Assembly (NCBI GenBank): GCA_014529385.2
Contig: CM043953.1
Location: 64,806,372-64,870,371 of the forward strand
Direction: 5' to 3'
Source of the DNA: Adiantum capillus-veneris
Lineage: Eukaryota; Streptophyta; Polypodiopsida; Polypodiales; Pteridaceae
Length of the DNA: 64,000 nucleotides
Part shown: positions 1 through 10,382 of the stretch, piece after piece
Layout: each line of letters begins with the position of its first letter
Numbering within the stretch: the stretch's first letter is position 1
Made by a program: the position numbers and the translations under genes
The notes under the pieces: generated by a model
Database searches by the model: none
What the model was told of the DNA's origin: nothing
Seen by the model: the letters and a program-made list of their open reading frames with translations, nothing else

Positions 1-766
1 TATCATCATTCGACTAGAGAAGTAGATTGGCCTCATGAAAGATGTCGTCGTATCCTTTTGGAGTAGCACAGCCCCCAATGAGTCATCACCAACACTTGAG
101 GTGACATAGATTTTTTCATCCCACTTAGGTGATGAGATAGTTGGCAGAGTGGCTAAGACCTCCTTTACCTTGTTGTAGTGATGTTCGCTTTCCTCGTCCC
201 AAGTGAAAGTTGATCTTTGAGTGAGTTGTTGCAGTGGTAGAACAAGTTGTGATAGTAGATGTATGAATCTACTTAAGTACCTCACCTTCTGTAGAAAAGA
301 GACCAGTTGACGTGCGGTCGTTGGTGAAGGTAGGGCTATGAGTGCGGACACCTTACTTGGGTCGGCGTTGATACCTTTTGCTGAAATTTCATGGCCTAGT
401 AGAATGACTTTACTCTCCCCAATGTGGCATTTATCCACATTTAATTTCCCACCTAGGCTCTGCAACCTGGCCAAACCTTCAGTTACCTTTTCTAAATGTG
501 AAATACGGGAGCTATATATACAAAAATCATCAATGAACACTCTTATGGATGTTCCAAAGAACGGTTGAAAAACATATGTGACATATCTTTGGAATGTGGC
601 AGGTGCATTTGTGAGACCAAATGGCATAACCCTGTATGCAAAACAACCCCATGGCGTGATAAAAGTGGTTTTTAGCTGATCTTCCAAGGCTATGGGTATT
701 TGAAAGTATCCAGAATAACCATCACAGACGGTATAGCATTCAAAACCCGCTACTTCATTCAGAATT
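1..766 (-). pseudogene. gypsy pol, RT palm to RNase H (3' part, frameshifted)
   Basis: This continues the RT of the neighbouring ORF in another frame. On the minus strand one reads the motif MPFGLTNAPATFQ (about 595-640), the catalytic block FIDDFCIYSS (about 510-540), where FIDD replaces the usual Y/F-x-DD, then the RT thumb and the start of the RNase H region, running off at base 1. No long ORF survives here because at least one frameshift near 767-790 separates it from the upstream RT fingers. Function in an intact element: copying of retrotransposon RNA into DNA. Confidence 0.85.
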
Positions 767-3166
767 TCATCCAAGAGGAAAGTGGTCTCTCTTTGTAGCT
801 GCATTTAGTGGTTTGTAGTCAACATAGACCCTCCAATTACCATTCTTTTTAGGCGTCACCACTACGGGTGACACCCATTCTAAGTTTTCTACAGGATAGA
901 TGAATCCCGCCTCCAGCAATTTCCTTACCTCGGCCAAGAGTGCCTTTTCTTGTATGACCCCCAGTCGTCGTAGCTTTTGCACAACTGGTTTTACCCCTTC
1001 CTTCAACTTAATATGATGTTCCACCACTGTAATGCCTGTGATTCTTTCATAGTTGTCAATGAACAGGTTAGGAAATCCCATCAACATTTGCAAAAAACTA
1101 TCTTTCTCCTCAAGTGTTAATTCCGTAGACAACATACCCTTCAACCTACTTCCTCCTAGGCCAAGTGATTTTCTCTCCTCTTCATTGGGTTTCCCTTTTG
1201 GTGATGGATCACCAGTTGTGCTTACCCTTTGTGGATCCTTCATAATGATACCCATCACATCAATGGAACTGTCACTTTCTTCGGTGGATGTAGTCTCCTC
1301 CTCAGAACTGGAAGATTCGCTAGTGGTTTCATCTGCCGATGTTTCCAGATTCATTTGCTTCTGCTTGCCAATCCTCATGTCGTAGTAGATTGTCTCCCCT
1401 TTCTTACCGGTCATGCGTAGAAGGCCAGTACCCCAGTCCTGTTTTGCCTTCATGGCCATCAACCATGGCCTTCCCAAAATTAGTGGATAGCCCTCCCCCT
1501 TAGTAGGCATTACAAAAACATCTACCTCTACTTCAGTGTTGAAAGCTTTTATTTTCATGGCACTTACCACACCCACACACTTTACTTTTGCGTTGTTTGC
1601 CATCTTTGCCTTGCATGGAGAAGGCCTGTCAACCTCGAGCCCTAATCGAAGCATCATAGCTTCGCTCATTACACAGATTTGTGCACCTCCATCAATGTAG
1701 GTGTTTCCAACCCTCTTTCCTTGTATGTTTACGTCGACAATTGGAAGGATGTCATCCATGTTGCATCCCGAAATTGCTCCGGCTACCTTTGTTTTGGAGC
1801 GTCTTGTACTTACCATTTTAGACCATTGTCGCCTTACTTTAGGTACAAGATGTAGCAGCTGTGGCCATGTAATCTTCGGTCCGTGTTCTGCCACATCCAA
1901 TGTTAGATCATAGGGCTTAGAACTTTCTCCTAGCTGGAAGTCGGTGATGCCCAATTTTCGTCGTGGCCTGGATGGCCTCTTGCTAGTTTCTCCTCTCATG
2001 CTTCTCTCATCATCTGATTGTGTAGCTTTCTCCCTCCTAACTCTTTTCATAGTCATGGCTTCAAGTGGTTCTAAAAAGGTTACCTTCTCCTTACCCTTGT
2101 CCCTCTCCTTTGCTCTGGGTGGATCCACCACTACGGCTTTTCCTTTCTCTTCTAGCCTTATGATGTTTACAGGGTGATCAGGTGGTGGGGCTGGTGGAAG
2201 AGGTGGAATGGATGCTTGTAGTGGTGTCTGGGGTGGACGTAGAATTTGTGTTGGTGGGGCTGGTGCTCGGGGTGGGGGTGTTCTTTCTCTAGGGGGTGAC
2301 AATTGGTTCCTCCCACCTCCTCTATTATAGTTTTGTCGTGGTTTGGGACAATAGTACATACCGTGACCATCTTCTCCGCAGTTGCAGCAATGATACTCCC
2401 TGTTTTGTCTTCGTGCTCTTCCAGGGTCTTGATCTCTTTCTTGACTCCTCCCTTGCTGTATTAAGTGGACAGACAAATTCTGCAGTTGGTCAGTAATATG
2501 GGCCAACATATCTTGTTGGTCATCTCTTACCCCAAGAGCTGGTGGTGGTGGTGGAATGGTGGTTGTCGTAGTTGCTGGTCGACGTGATGTTGTTGTTTCT
2601 GTTGACTCGGTTTCTTTGGCTTTCATTCGCAGCTTCTTGTCCTTAAGGCGAGCAATCTCAACGGCTAACTCGTACGTAGCCGGGAATCTACCTTTCACCT
2701 TCTCCTTGAGAAGCGGCCATAAGCCATGCGTGAACCGATCTTTTTTTAGGAAATCGGGTGCGGCTTCCCCCCTTGCCAGTGACTCAACCCACCGTTCCCA
2801 CAAATCCACAAATTTGGACTCATAGGTGGCATATTCTAAAAGACCCTCCTGCTTCAAGTCTCTCAACTTGTCCCACAACTTTTCTGAAGTGGTACCTCCC
2901 CCAAAGCGCCTCTTAAAAGCGGTTTTTAAGGGTTCCCAGTCATCCTTGGTTGCTTATGGAAGTGCATTGTACCATGATCTAGCTTCTAGCTTCATGAGAT
3001 GCTTAAAGATTCTAACCCGGGATTCATCCGTATCTTTGTTGCTCACTACACATGCTACTTCAAAGTCATCTAGGAAGTCTGTTACCAAATCCTCCCCCTT
3101 CTTTCCTTTAAATGTTGGAAATGCTACACTTGCCATGATTACTGAGAGAGAGCTAGAAAGACACAC
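767..3166 (-). pseudogene. gypsy gag-protease-RT polyprotein, broken
   Basis: Two collinear ORFs in the same frame (3166-2954 and 2878-767) are separated by a single in-frame TAA at 2954-2956. The N-terminal part is a gag capsid domain of the Retrotrans_gag type (FLDDFE, WYNALP, then a W..L...F..RF-like block). A CCHC knuckle (CCNCGEDGHGMYYC) follows a proline/arginine-rich stretch near 2350-2400. A retropepsin motif (YIDGGAQICVMS, DGG in place of DTG/DSG) lies near 1665-1710, followed by PLILGRPWL. The RT fingers (VSPVVVTPKKNGNWRVYVDY) lie near 810-880. A Ser/Glu-rich acidic linker lies between protease and RT. DGG at the protease active site is a departure from the usual D-S/T-G. Confidence 0.9.
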
Positions 3167-3219
3167 TGCTTAACTTGCAAAAGTTTTTTTCTTCTTTACA
3201 AGGAGGCGTGTATACCCTC

Positions 3220-3920
3220 TTATACTAGGACATAGATTAAAACTTCAAACGGTACATTGCCTTGTACCAAAGGTAAGACAAATGGTTGATTTGATGCCAG
3301 AACCTCAAAAAATTGCTCCCCACCCAGCATGGTGTCAATGACGTGCTGGTAGTGAGCCTTCAAATCCAGTATTACCTTGATTGAGCGTACACGTGTTGGT
3401 ATGTGTGATCTGTCTTGAGGTAGGTTGCACTGATTCATGTGAAGCTTAGAGGTGCTTAGTCACTGTCCAAGCTTGTGGGAGAGGGTGGTGTTCTTTCCTG
3501 AACAAACTCAGTAGATCCCTAGTTTCTCTAGTGAGAGTGTGAGCCAATGATTCCGTTATCTGTGCTGTAGCATCAGGTGCGACTTGAAAACTGACTGTGA
3601 TAATTACCTCGGTGACTTGAGTTACCCGATTCTCAAAGTAGAATAGTGTTGATTCTCTATTGTGTAAAGCTCCTTCCATTTTGTTGTTGTGGGTTGGTTG
3701 TAGGTTGCGGACATGGTTTCAACCTTCTCCTTCTTCTTCTTGGCACTTGGCCTATGTATATCCACTGGGTTTGGCGTGTTGGTTGACTCTCCCACTGCAA
3801 ATCGATTACCGTTACACCTGGCACTCGAGCTTCGATGGAGATGCGGAGTTCGTCTAGTTGTTCTTGGAGCTCTTCTTCTTCTGTCGTCCAATTAGCAAAT
3901 CCTGCTAGCCATTCATCCAT
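3220..3920 (-). other. gypsy leader reading frames of uncertain coding value
   Basis: Between the primer-binding site and gag the minus strand holds four overlapping ORFs of 72-89 codons (3920-3657, 3891-3622, 3679-3446, 3438-3220). One starts 70 nt past the primer site with MDEWLAGF, has a run of seven arginines (PRRRRRRL) and ends near the start of the 3679 frame, which is in phase with gag. They may be an N-terminal gag extension broken by frameshifts, or plain leader. I recognise no domain. Confidence 0.35.
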
Positions 3921-3974
3921 TCACAATAGTTTAGGGGTTTCAGTCTTGTAAACTGAAGGGTTTCATGAAAAGAT

Positions 3975-3991
3975 CCTCAGTGGGGGCACCA
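3975..3991 (-). other. primer-binding-site-like sequence of the left gypsy element
   Basis: On the minus strand TGGTGCCCCCACTGAGG starts two bases after the LTR end (..CCCGTCA, then TT). TGGTGCC is a usual start of plant retrotransposon primer sites; I cannot assign the tRNA with certainty. Confidence 0.6.
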
Positions 3992-3993
3992 AA

Positions 3994-4204
3994 TGACGGG
4001 AGCAAAGCGAACCTCGAACCCCGACGGCCTCTAAAACACCGGGGACCGAATGGCGCGCCTCGAGCCGGTCATGGTAAAGCAAACAGGGGGCACCACCTAG
4101 CTTCAGCGGCTAGGACGCAAACAACACACCACCATAACAAAGTTTTCATCCAAGAGAGATGGATGCTTGGGAGTAATGATGAAGAGGAAAGGGAATGAGA
4201 TCAA

Positions 4205-4256
<52 letters not shown>

Positions 4257-5572
4257 GGGAGGGGGTATAGCCGCTTAGTACTTAGGCACCACAAAAGGAT
4301 GGCGAATCCGCACACCCTTCACACATACACAAGATCACTCCAAAACACAAGACTAGGTGGCGATTCCGCACACCTCACATGGGAAAAACTTTGCAAGAAA
4401 ACATACTCACAAAACCTCAAGCTTTATTTAGAGAATTAGGCGATGAAATGGGGAGCATAGGGTAGGGGAACGAGAAGGGAGAGAGTGGTAGAGCACATGG
4501 CGGATAGGTGGGAGTTGATGGCGAAGACTCGCACGAGGATTATGGCCATCATCCTTCATTTAGTTGCCCTTCATCTTCCATAGCCAAGGGTGTAGAGGTC
4601 ATGCTCAAGACAAGCATGGTGATTGCGGTGATGGTGATGGTGATGGTGTGGGTGTGTGTGTGTGCACTAGGCACACACAGTGCATAGTGTGTTCTTTGGT
4701 GATGTTGTGTGTTTTTGTGTGATGGTGACCCCTCTTTATATAGGGGAGGAGGGGGGAGAAATTCTAGAATTTAGAAATGAAGAAATCATTATCTACATAG
4801 GCCATGTGACTGTGGGCCCCACTTGTCTGGCTGTGTGTATATGTGCGAGAACAGCAGTCTCATGAGAGAGAGACTAAGAGAGAGAGATGGGTTGATGAAA
4901 AAAAGTGAGAGGTGACATGGAGAATAAAGTAATTACAAGAGGGGAGAGAGGGGAGTGTGTTCAGAGGTGAATCTGTGTGCAGATGTGTGTGAACACAAGA
5001 AAAATCAGGTAACCACCGGGTGGGGATGGGTCTGTGGGCACCTTTTTCAGTGAAACTGAGTGTGTGTGAGTGTGGGGGAGGTTATTTAGCTACAAGACAA
5101 GAGACATGGAGCCCTTTAGAGAGAGAGGGGAGTATTTGGGTCATGGGATATGATAGGAGAGAGAAAGAGGGGGTGGGGTATACTATTTTGGAAGATAGGG
5201 TAAGTTGCATGTGAGTTGGTGCATTATTGGTGAGTTATAATGCATTATTGGTGAGAGGTGGGGTAGCTTGAGGGGAGAGAGAAAGGAGAAAGGACAAGGG
5301 GAAGAGAGAGGGGGTTGACCTTTTGAGTGGAGGAGAGGAAAAGGGACACACGGCGGGGCAACAGTGAAGAAAAAGGAGGCAAGGTGGGGATGGGCTACCC
5401 CGCAGGCATGAGGTGGCCTATTTTACCTTTCTTATATATTTACATAATCATACTTTATTTTTTCTTACTTTTTCCAATGCCTTTTATCACTCCCTCCCTA
5501 AGAGGGGGTTTTCATGGGGTGGGGACGAGAGAAGAGGGGTATGGGAGCTTGGCTTGTGAAAAGCCCCCATCA
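3994..5572 (-). repeat. 5' LTR of left gypsy element
   Basis: In element sense the LTR runs from TGATGGGGGC (5572) to GCTCCCGTCA (3994), giving a 7-bp imperfect terminal inverted repeat TGATGGG/TGACGGG with TG..CA ends. Length is about 1.58 kb. The inner edge abuts the primer site; the outer edge is followed by ATACT, where homology to the other LTR of the host element resumes. It contains a (GA)n run at 4210-4253 and GT/GA-rich low complexity at 4620-5340. The partner LTR is outside the window, so the ends rest on this one copy. Confidence 0.7.
4736..4743 (-). promoter_or_regulatory. TATA box of the gypsy 5' LTR
   Basis: TATATAAA reads on the minus strand (CTATATAAAGAGGGG context), about 750 bp upstream of the LTR end, in the direction of gag. 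The position and sequence fit a Pol II promoter that would start the genomic transcript. Confidence 0.55.
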
Positions 5573-5590
5573 ATACTAAGTATATCATTG

Positions 5591-5815
5591 ATGAATAACC
5601 ATAATGCACATAGAGGTAATTTCTTTCAATTCCATTCAGTGCAATCTATTAGGGTCAACATTTGGATTAGTCGAAAGATTCACTTTCAGCAACGCATAGT
5701 GTTTCTATTTGGTCCTGAAAGGCTCAACGAAATACTTCTCTCACCAGATCCCATCATACTACCTGTTATTGACTATGACTTCTCTTTTGATGTGAATGTG
5801 GTTATTTTATTATGA
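5591..5815 (+). CDS. LTR-encoded small ORF A (left copy), unknown function
   Basis: A 74-residue ORF starts at ATG 5591, the position of the start in the right LTR copy (9955). I do not recognise the family. The core has the pattern W-I-S-R-K-x-H-F-Q-Q then FLFGPERLNEI, ILP, IDYDF and a hydrophobic C-terminus (VVILL). Its stop overlaps the start of ORF B (ATGA at 5812-5815). In 56 aligned codons against the right copy, 20 changes are synonymous and 9 change the residue, which is evidence of past selection on the protein. Placed in the LTR downstream of the TATA box, it would be translated from the 5' leader of the transcript, ahead of gag. Confidence 0.6.
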   Translation: MNNHNAHRGNFFQFHSVQSIRVNIWISRKIHFQQRIVFLFGPERLNEILLSPDPIILPVIDYDFSFDVNVVILL

Positions 5816-6039
5816 ATCAAGAGGATTTGTACTCACAACTAATCCCAATCGCTAGACAAAACATATACATTATAGTAAGCACAAAGCTACAGTTCCAAAG
5901 AGCAATCCGTAGCTTATTTGGACAACAAAGATTAAATATCATTAACTCATCCATTAACCCTTTTATCCTACCCATGATACGATATGATCGTAATCTCGAT
6001 GTTTTTTCATTTTTGTTTTGTTCTGACTATCTTTCATGA
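5812..6039 (+). CDS. LTR-encoded small ORF B (left copy), paralogue of ORF A
   Basis: A 75-residue ORF overlaps the stop of ORF A by ATGA, a layout that allows termination-reinitiation. Its product resembles ORF A: both share K-x-x-F-Q-x-x-I, LFGxxRLN-x-I, P-x-I-L-P-x-I and a tyrosine followed by Asp at the same spacing, although the codons used are largely different. The copy in the right LTR (10170-10382) has one in-frame TAA where this copy has CAA. Function unknown; no signal peptide or clear membrane span is seen. Confidence 0.55.
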   Translation: MNQEDLYSQLIPIARQNIYIIVSTKLQFQRAIRSLFGQQRLNIINSSINPFILPMIRYDRNLDVFSFLFCSDYLS

Positions 6040-6229
6040 GTTCGCTCCATCACGTGTGTGTTTGTAAGGAAAAGTGAGCGGCTTCTTTGGCTACATTTCT
6101 TCTTTAGCTTTATAAGCTATGTTATCTACATCTTAGCTCTTTCTCATAACCCTTGAGCTTCCTCACAAACTCTCATAGCAAGAAGCCCGGTGCCTTCTTG
6201 GCAAGACCGCCAACTTCTTGACATATTTT

Positions 6230-6248
6230 TGGTGAACCCGACGTGAAC
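6230..6248 (+). other. primer-binding-site-like sequence of gag-only element
   Basis: TGGTGAACCCGACGTGAAC begins six bases past the LTR end (..GACA at 6223). It starts TGG as tRNA-complementary primer sites do. The matching tRNA was not identified. Confidence 0.6.
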
Positions 6249-6272
6249 AAGCCGGGGTGAGATTACGTAAAG

Positions 6273-8610
6273 ATGGCTAGCAAAGTGGAGCAGCTATATG
6301 CTAAAATGAAAGAGCTTGCAGACAGATGAAAATGGCTTGAAGAAGAAGACAGGATTCAAAAAGCGATTGAAAGCGCTATGCAATCCGTATATAATGAGCT
6401 TAATATATTCGAAGGCTATGATCCAAAAGGATATCTTGAGTGCTACGTGATAGAAATGAGGCTTCAAGCAATTCCAGCTGCTCGGATGATTCTAGCATTT
6501 GTTGAACTTGTGAGTGATGATTTCAAGCACCAAGTTCAAGACTATGCAAGTGTATATGCAAGCAACTGGGGTGAGTTTTCTACAGCTATAACACAGGTAT
6601 TCTTGGAACATCAAGACCAAGAGATGGAGAAGAGTGGAAGTGGATGTGACCAGCTAGAGTTGGTGTCTCCTGTAAGCCATGCAAGTGTCAACACATCCAT
6701 ACAGGCTAATTTAGAAGCAGTAATAGATGCATATCTTTTGCAAGATGCAAATTTATTGTATGCAGATGAAACAGACATAGTGGAAGCTATTTATGCACGT
6801 TTGGGTCTTGTAACCTTCGTATCTCAAGATAATGACTCTCATGATGCTATCCAAGCACCTGAAACGGATCAAAGCGACTTAGAGGATGATGCAAACTCGT
6901 CGGCTATGATAGATGATTTGGATGCTCCTTTTGATTCGTTTGAAGATGCACATGAGTGTATATATAAGGATGAGGATGCTATGGTTTTGACAGAGGATGT
7001 GAAGGGAAAACAGGTGGAAGACGGCTATATTAGTGATGTGATACAATCTACTTGTAGCAGATCCAGGAACTTTTACCAAGTTTAGAAGAGCCGGATGCCT
7101 ATGCTGAAGACATATACCAAGATGAAGAAGTCATTATCAATGCTTTCCTATGCGAGTTTGATGCATGTGGTACTATCCAAATGGATATGCCTAGCTGCGA
7201 AAGTGCTAATTTAGAGGGGGTGACTGAATATCTCTTCTTTTGTGAGTATATCTCTGCTAGTAGCATTGCGGATTGTGAAGTACCTGAGCTAGACGAGGTG
7301 GAAGAAGAGGAGTGCATTGACAGAGTAATATGTATGTCTTGTATATATGGGGTAGCAGATGTGATGCAGATGACTCATGAAATTGTGCCTTATTTAGAGC
7401 TAGATGCAGCAAGCTTTCACAATTCCATGGTAGAGGAAGGAATGACAGATGCAGATTCTCTGCATGAGGATTGGGGTTTTGTGGATGAAGCTATGAATCT
7501 TCAAGATTCACAAATCAAAGATAGAGAAGTGTTTGGGAATGCTATACAGGTTGAAGCGACATCAGAGGATAGAGTAGAAGAGCAAGAAACCTCTTCGGAT
7601 ATGGTCTGTGATTGGGGTGATATTTCTTATCTGTGTGAAGATGCAAATAAAGATGCTTGCCATAAAGTGCCTACTATACAGGGTTCTAAGAATTTCAGTA
7701 GCCTGAAGGTATGCAAACAATATCTAAGGCATAAAAGGGATTTAGGTCTTGTGTCACAGGGTATAAATTGCAAGCAGGTTTGTGAGCATCTATCTTCTAT
7801 GGATATGAAGGGTATACATGGTGATGCCTTGAAGCAAGAAGAGGATGCTAGCTCTATGCTGACACTAGAGTCATGTAATGAAGAAGGGTTCTCCCTAGAT
7901 GAGTGGAGACATGATTCAGTTGAAGATAATTTAGGGATGGGTCAAAAAGGAAGAAGGGGTGAAGATATTGTGTCAGAGACTAACTCCAAGGAGGTTTTTG
8001 AGCAGTCGGTTACAAGTGACCGGGAGCATACCTACCAGGATGATTTGGAAAGGGAATTAGACACCATATTTGAGAGGTATGCAAAGTTTTATGATGTAAA
8101 GTTGGAGAGGTATTTGGTAAAAGGTGAGAGAATTGATAAGAGGTTTACCATGCATATTTTTGAGGTTTCTCTCGATGTTGAGAAAGGCTATCTAGAGGAT
8201 TCTTTTGAGAAGGAAGATGCAGATTCAAACTTCTATGCGAAAGAGGTACATATGGATTACAGGTTGGTGAGAAGGTTGAAGTGCAGTTTCAAAAATCTTT
8301 CGAGTATATTACAGGAAGCCTGGAAGTGTTTTTTGAAGAGGAAGATGAGGAACTTATGTCTCTTCGTCATAAAGATTTTGCGCATAATGGAGATTTGTTA
8401 CAGATGTTTTGGAGACAGATGTATATAACAATTCCTTATGATTTGAGAGGAATTAAAAGATGCGGAGAATCTCAATGCTTAGTACACTACAAGTTTTTGA
8501 GTTACCCATATGATCCTCGAGGAGGTCATGGGATGACATGGAATACAATTGCTTTCACAAGTTACCATGGGGCTGGCACATGCCGGAGGATGTGCAGGTT
8601 TAGAGGGGGT
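6273..8610 (+). pseudogene. acidic gag-like protein of the non-autonomous element, broken
   Basis: The likely start is ATG 6273 (MASKVEQLYAKMKEL), 25 nt past the primer site. An in-frame TGA at 6327-6329 interrupts it, then the frame runs through FEGYDPKGYLECY and WGEFSTAITQVF, which look like a retrotransposon gag capsid, to 7085. The reading continues after a 1-nt shift near 7060 (IQELLPSLEEPD) to 8428, and after another near 8255 (VEVQFQKSFEYI) towards 8610. In all about 700 codons, very rich in Asp/Glu, with no zinc knuckle, DTG protease, RT or integrase motif. It ends close to the purine tract. Two shifts and one stop mean this copy cannot make the full protein. Confidence 0.6.
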
Positions 8611-9390
8611 GGATGTCATGCTGTGACACGTACATAGTGGGAACACATGCTACAAGAGTTATCTTGTAACTTTTTAGATGCATAGTATATTTTCTATAAT
8701 GTACATATGCATATTTAAGTATAATAATATGCCTTCTATCTCATCCTATTATTTTTCTCAAGGGTAACCTATTCTTACTTTACCATCAGAAAATACTATG
8801 GGAAAAGCGTCAATAGCTCCGCCTCTTTAACTTGGGGCAAAAAGCATTGATTCTTTATTTCTACTATCTCATTATCATCTCACACCCTAGCTAGATCCTA
8901 TATCTAGGGTAAAATCCAATATATATATATTCTATGTATTTTATATATATATTTTAGATTTCTTTTTAAATAGCTACTAGGGGGGAATCAAATCCTAGTG
9001 GGACACTAGGTGGCATGATTTCAAAGATACACTTATTTTAATGCATTATTGCAAGCATGATTACAAAGCTTTGTCAAGGAGAAATGTCATGCTTTCATAT
9101 GGCATGAGGTGTCCTTTGGAATCAAATGAAAGTCTAAGCTACGGGGACCACAGGAAGACTTTTGCTGCCAGAAATGGAAAACAATTTTAAAATGAAAATC
9201 GTAGCTAATGAGCTGAATTTTTTGCCCATATGTTTACTTTTTTATTTGGAGCCACGGTTGAGGAGATATGATCAAAATACTGAACCCCAGTCTGCGCACA
9301 TCATGCAGGGACAACTCATTTCCAACTTTTCCAGTTTTTGTTCACACTGGCTCTTTTCTTCTTGTGTAAACCCTTGGGGGTTCCCTTCAC

Positions 9391-9398
9391 CTATAAAA
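9391..9398 (+). promoter_or_regulatory. TATA box in 3' LTR of gag-only element
   Basis: CTATAAAA on the plus strand, about 560 bp upstream of ORF A. By position it would start transcripts whose leader contains ORFs A and B. Confidence 0.5.
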
Positions 9399-9954
9399 TG
9401 GAAACTCTTCTTACTTGAAAATAACTCAGGCATTCAAGCCATTGATGAGAGGAATTCATGAGGGAGTGAGTAGTAATGCCATAGCCATTAACAGAAGCCT
9501 AGCCTAAACTTTCTCCTAGAAGAAGACTAGCCATTCTTGCAACAAGCTAACCTTGGAAGATCAACTCTAATCAAAGAAGGTCTTGCACTTGGCGTATCAA
9601 TCAAAGTGGAGTTCTCCCCTCTTCTTCTCTCTCCATCAATAATGGTGTCGAAGGGTTTGTCAAGTAAGATGTGTTCTACATTGATGTTTTCTTCATTTCT
9701 TGTTGTTTTCTTTTTCATCTATAATCCAACATATATATATATATATATATATATATCTAATCTCATATCCTTAACCAAACCTATCTCTCTCACTCTTAGT
9801 AATTCATCCTCTCTGCAAATTTTAGGTTCTCCTTGCTACAAGTACATCTCTCCCCGCAGTATCCTTATTGCCTACGGGCAAGAATAAGTCTTGGGAGGGA
9901 AACTTCTCATCTCTTCACTTCTCTCATATCTACATTTCTCACATACTATCCTAG

Positions 9955-10173
9955 ATGAATAACCCACATGATGATAATTTCTATCGCTTTCACTTTGTAC
10001 GATCTATTAGAATTAACGTATGGATTAGCCGTAAAATACACTTTCAACAATGTATAGTGTTTCTCTTTGGCCCAAAAAGGCTCAATGAAATATTTTTATC
10101 ACCGGATCCCATTATACTACCTCTCATAGACTATAAATTTTCTTTTGACATAAGCGTAGTTATCTTGCTATGA
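9955..10173 (+). CDS. LTR-encoded small ORF A (right copy)
   Basis: A 72-residue ORF, the counterpart of 5591-5815. It keeps W-I-S-R-K-I-H-F-Q-Q, FLFG-x-x-RLNEI, SPDPIILP and the hydrophobic end. The first 15 or so residues differ in sequence and length from the left copy; the rest aligns without gaps and differs mostly at third codon positions. The stop again overlaps the next start (ATGA at 10170-10173). Function unknown. Confidence 0.6.
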   Translation: MNNPHDDNFYRFHFVRSIRINVWISRKIHFQQCIVFLFGPKRLNEIFLSPDPIILPLIDYKFSFDISVVILL

Positions 10174-10382
10174 ACCAAGAGGATTTGTACACACAATTAA
10201 TCCCAATCACTAGATAAAATATATATATTATGGTAAGCACAAAACTACCATTCCAAAGAACAATTCGTAGCCTATTTGGTCAGCCAAGATTAAATGCCAT
10301 TAACTCATCTATTAACCCTTTCATATTACCCATGATACGATATGGCCATAGCCTTGATTTTTTCATCTTTGTGTTGTTTTGA
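10170..10382 (+). pseudogene. LTR-encoded small ORF B (right copy), one stop
   Basis: Collinear with 5812-6039 and starting MNQEDLY as that copy does, but CAA is replaced by TAA at codon 16. After the stop the frame stays open through FQRTIRSLFGQPRLNAI to 10382. Of the codon changes against the left copy, about 14 are silent and 12 are not, so constraint looks weaker than in ORF A or has been lost. Confidence 0.5.

Larger units (their letters stand above)
1..5572 (-). mobile_element. Ty3/gypsy LTR retrotransposon, truncated by window edge
   Basis: Reading right to left, the order is 5' LTR (3994-5572), primer-binding site, upstream reading frames, gag, CCHC zinc knuckle, aspartic protease and reverse transcriptase, running off the window at base 1. 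Gag-protease-RT order with protease before RT is the Ty3/gypsy or Pol-first arrangement; integrase and the 3' LTR should lie to the left. Coding is broken by an in-frame stop near 2954 and a frameshift near 767-790, so this copy is dead. Its right edge at 5572 falls where homology between the two LTRs of the neighbouring element resumes (ATACT at 5573-5577 and at 9943-9947), so it inserted into that LTR. Confidence 0.9.
5573..6223 (+). repeat. left (5') LTR, 3' portion, of gag-only element
   Basis: Collinear with 9943-10582 of the right LTR, from ATACT to the ..GACA end. Its 5' part has been separated by insertion of the left gypsy element. Divergence from the right LTR is high: within the best aligned 56 codons of ORF A, 29 codons differ. 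Confidence 0.75.

Noticed and set aside
1053-1420. Plus-strand ORFs over the gypsy polyprotein
   Set aside because: They are shadows of the minus-strand acidic linker and RT; no motif of their own.
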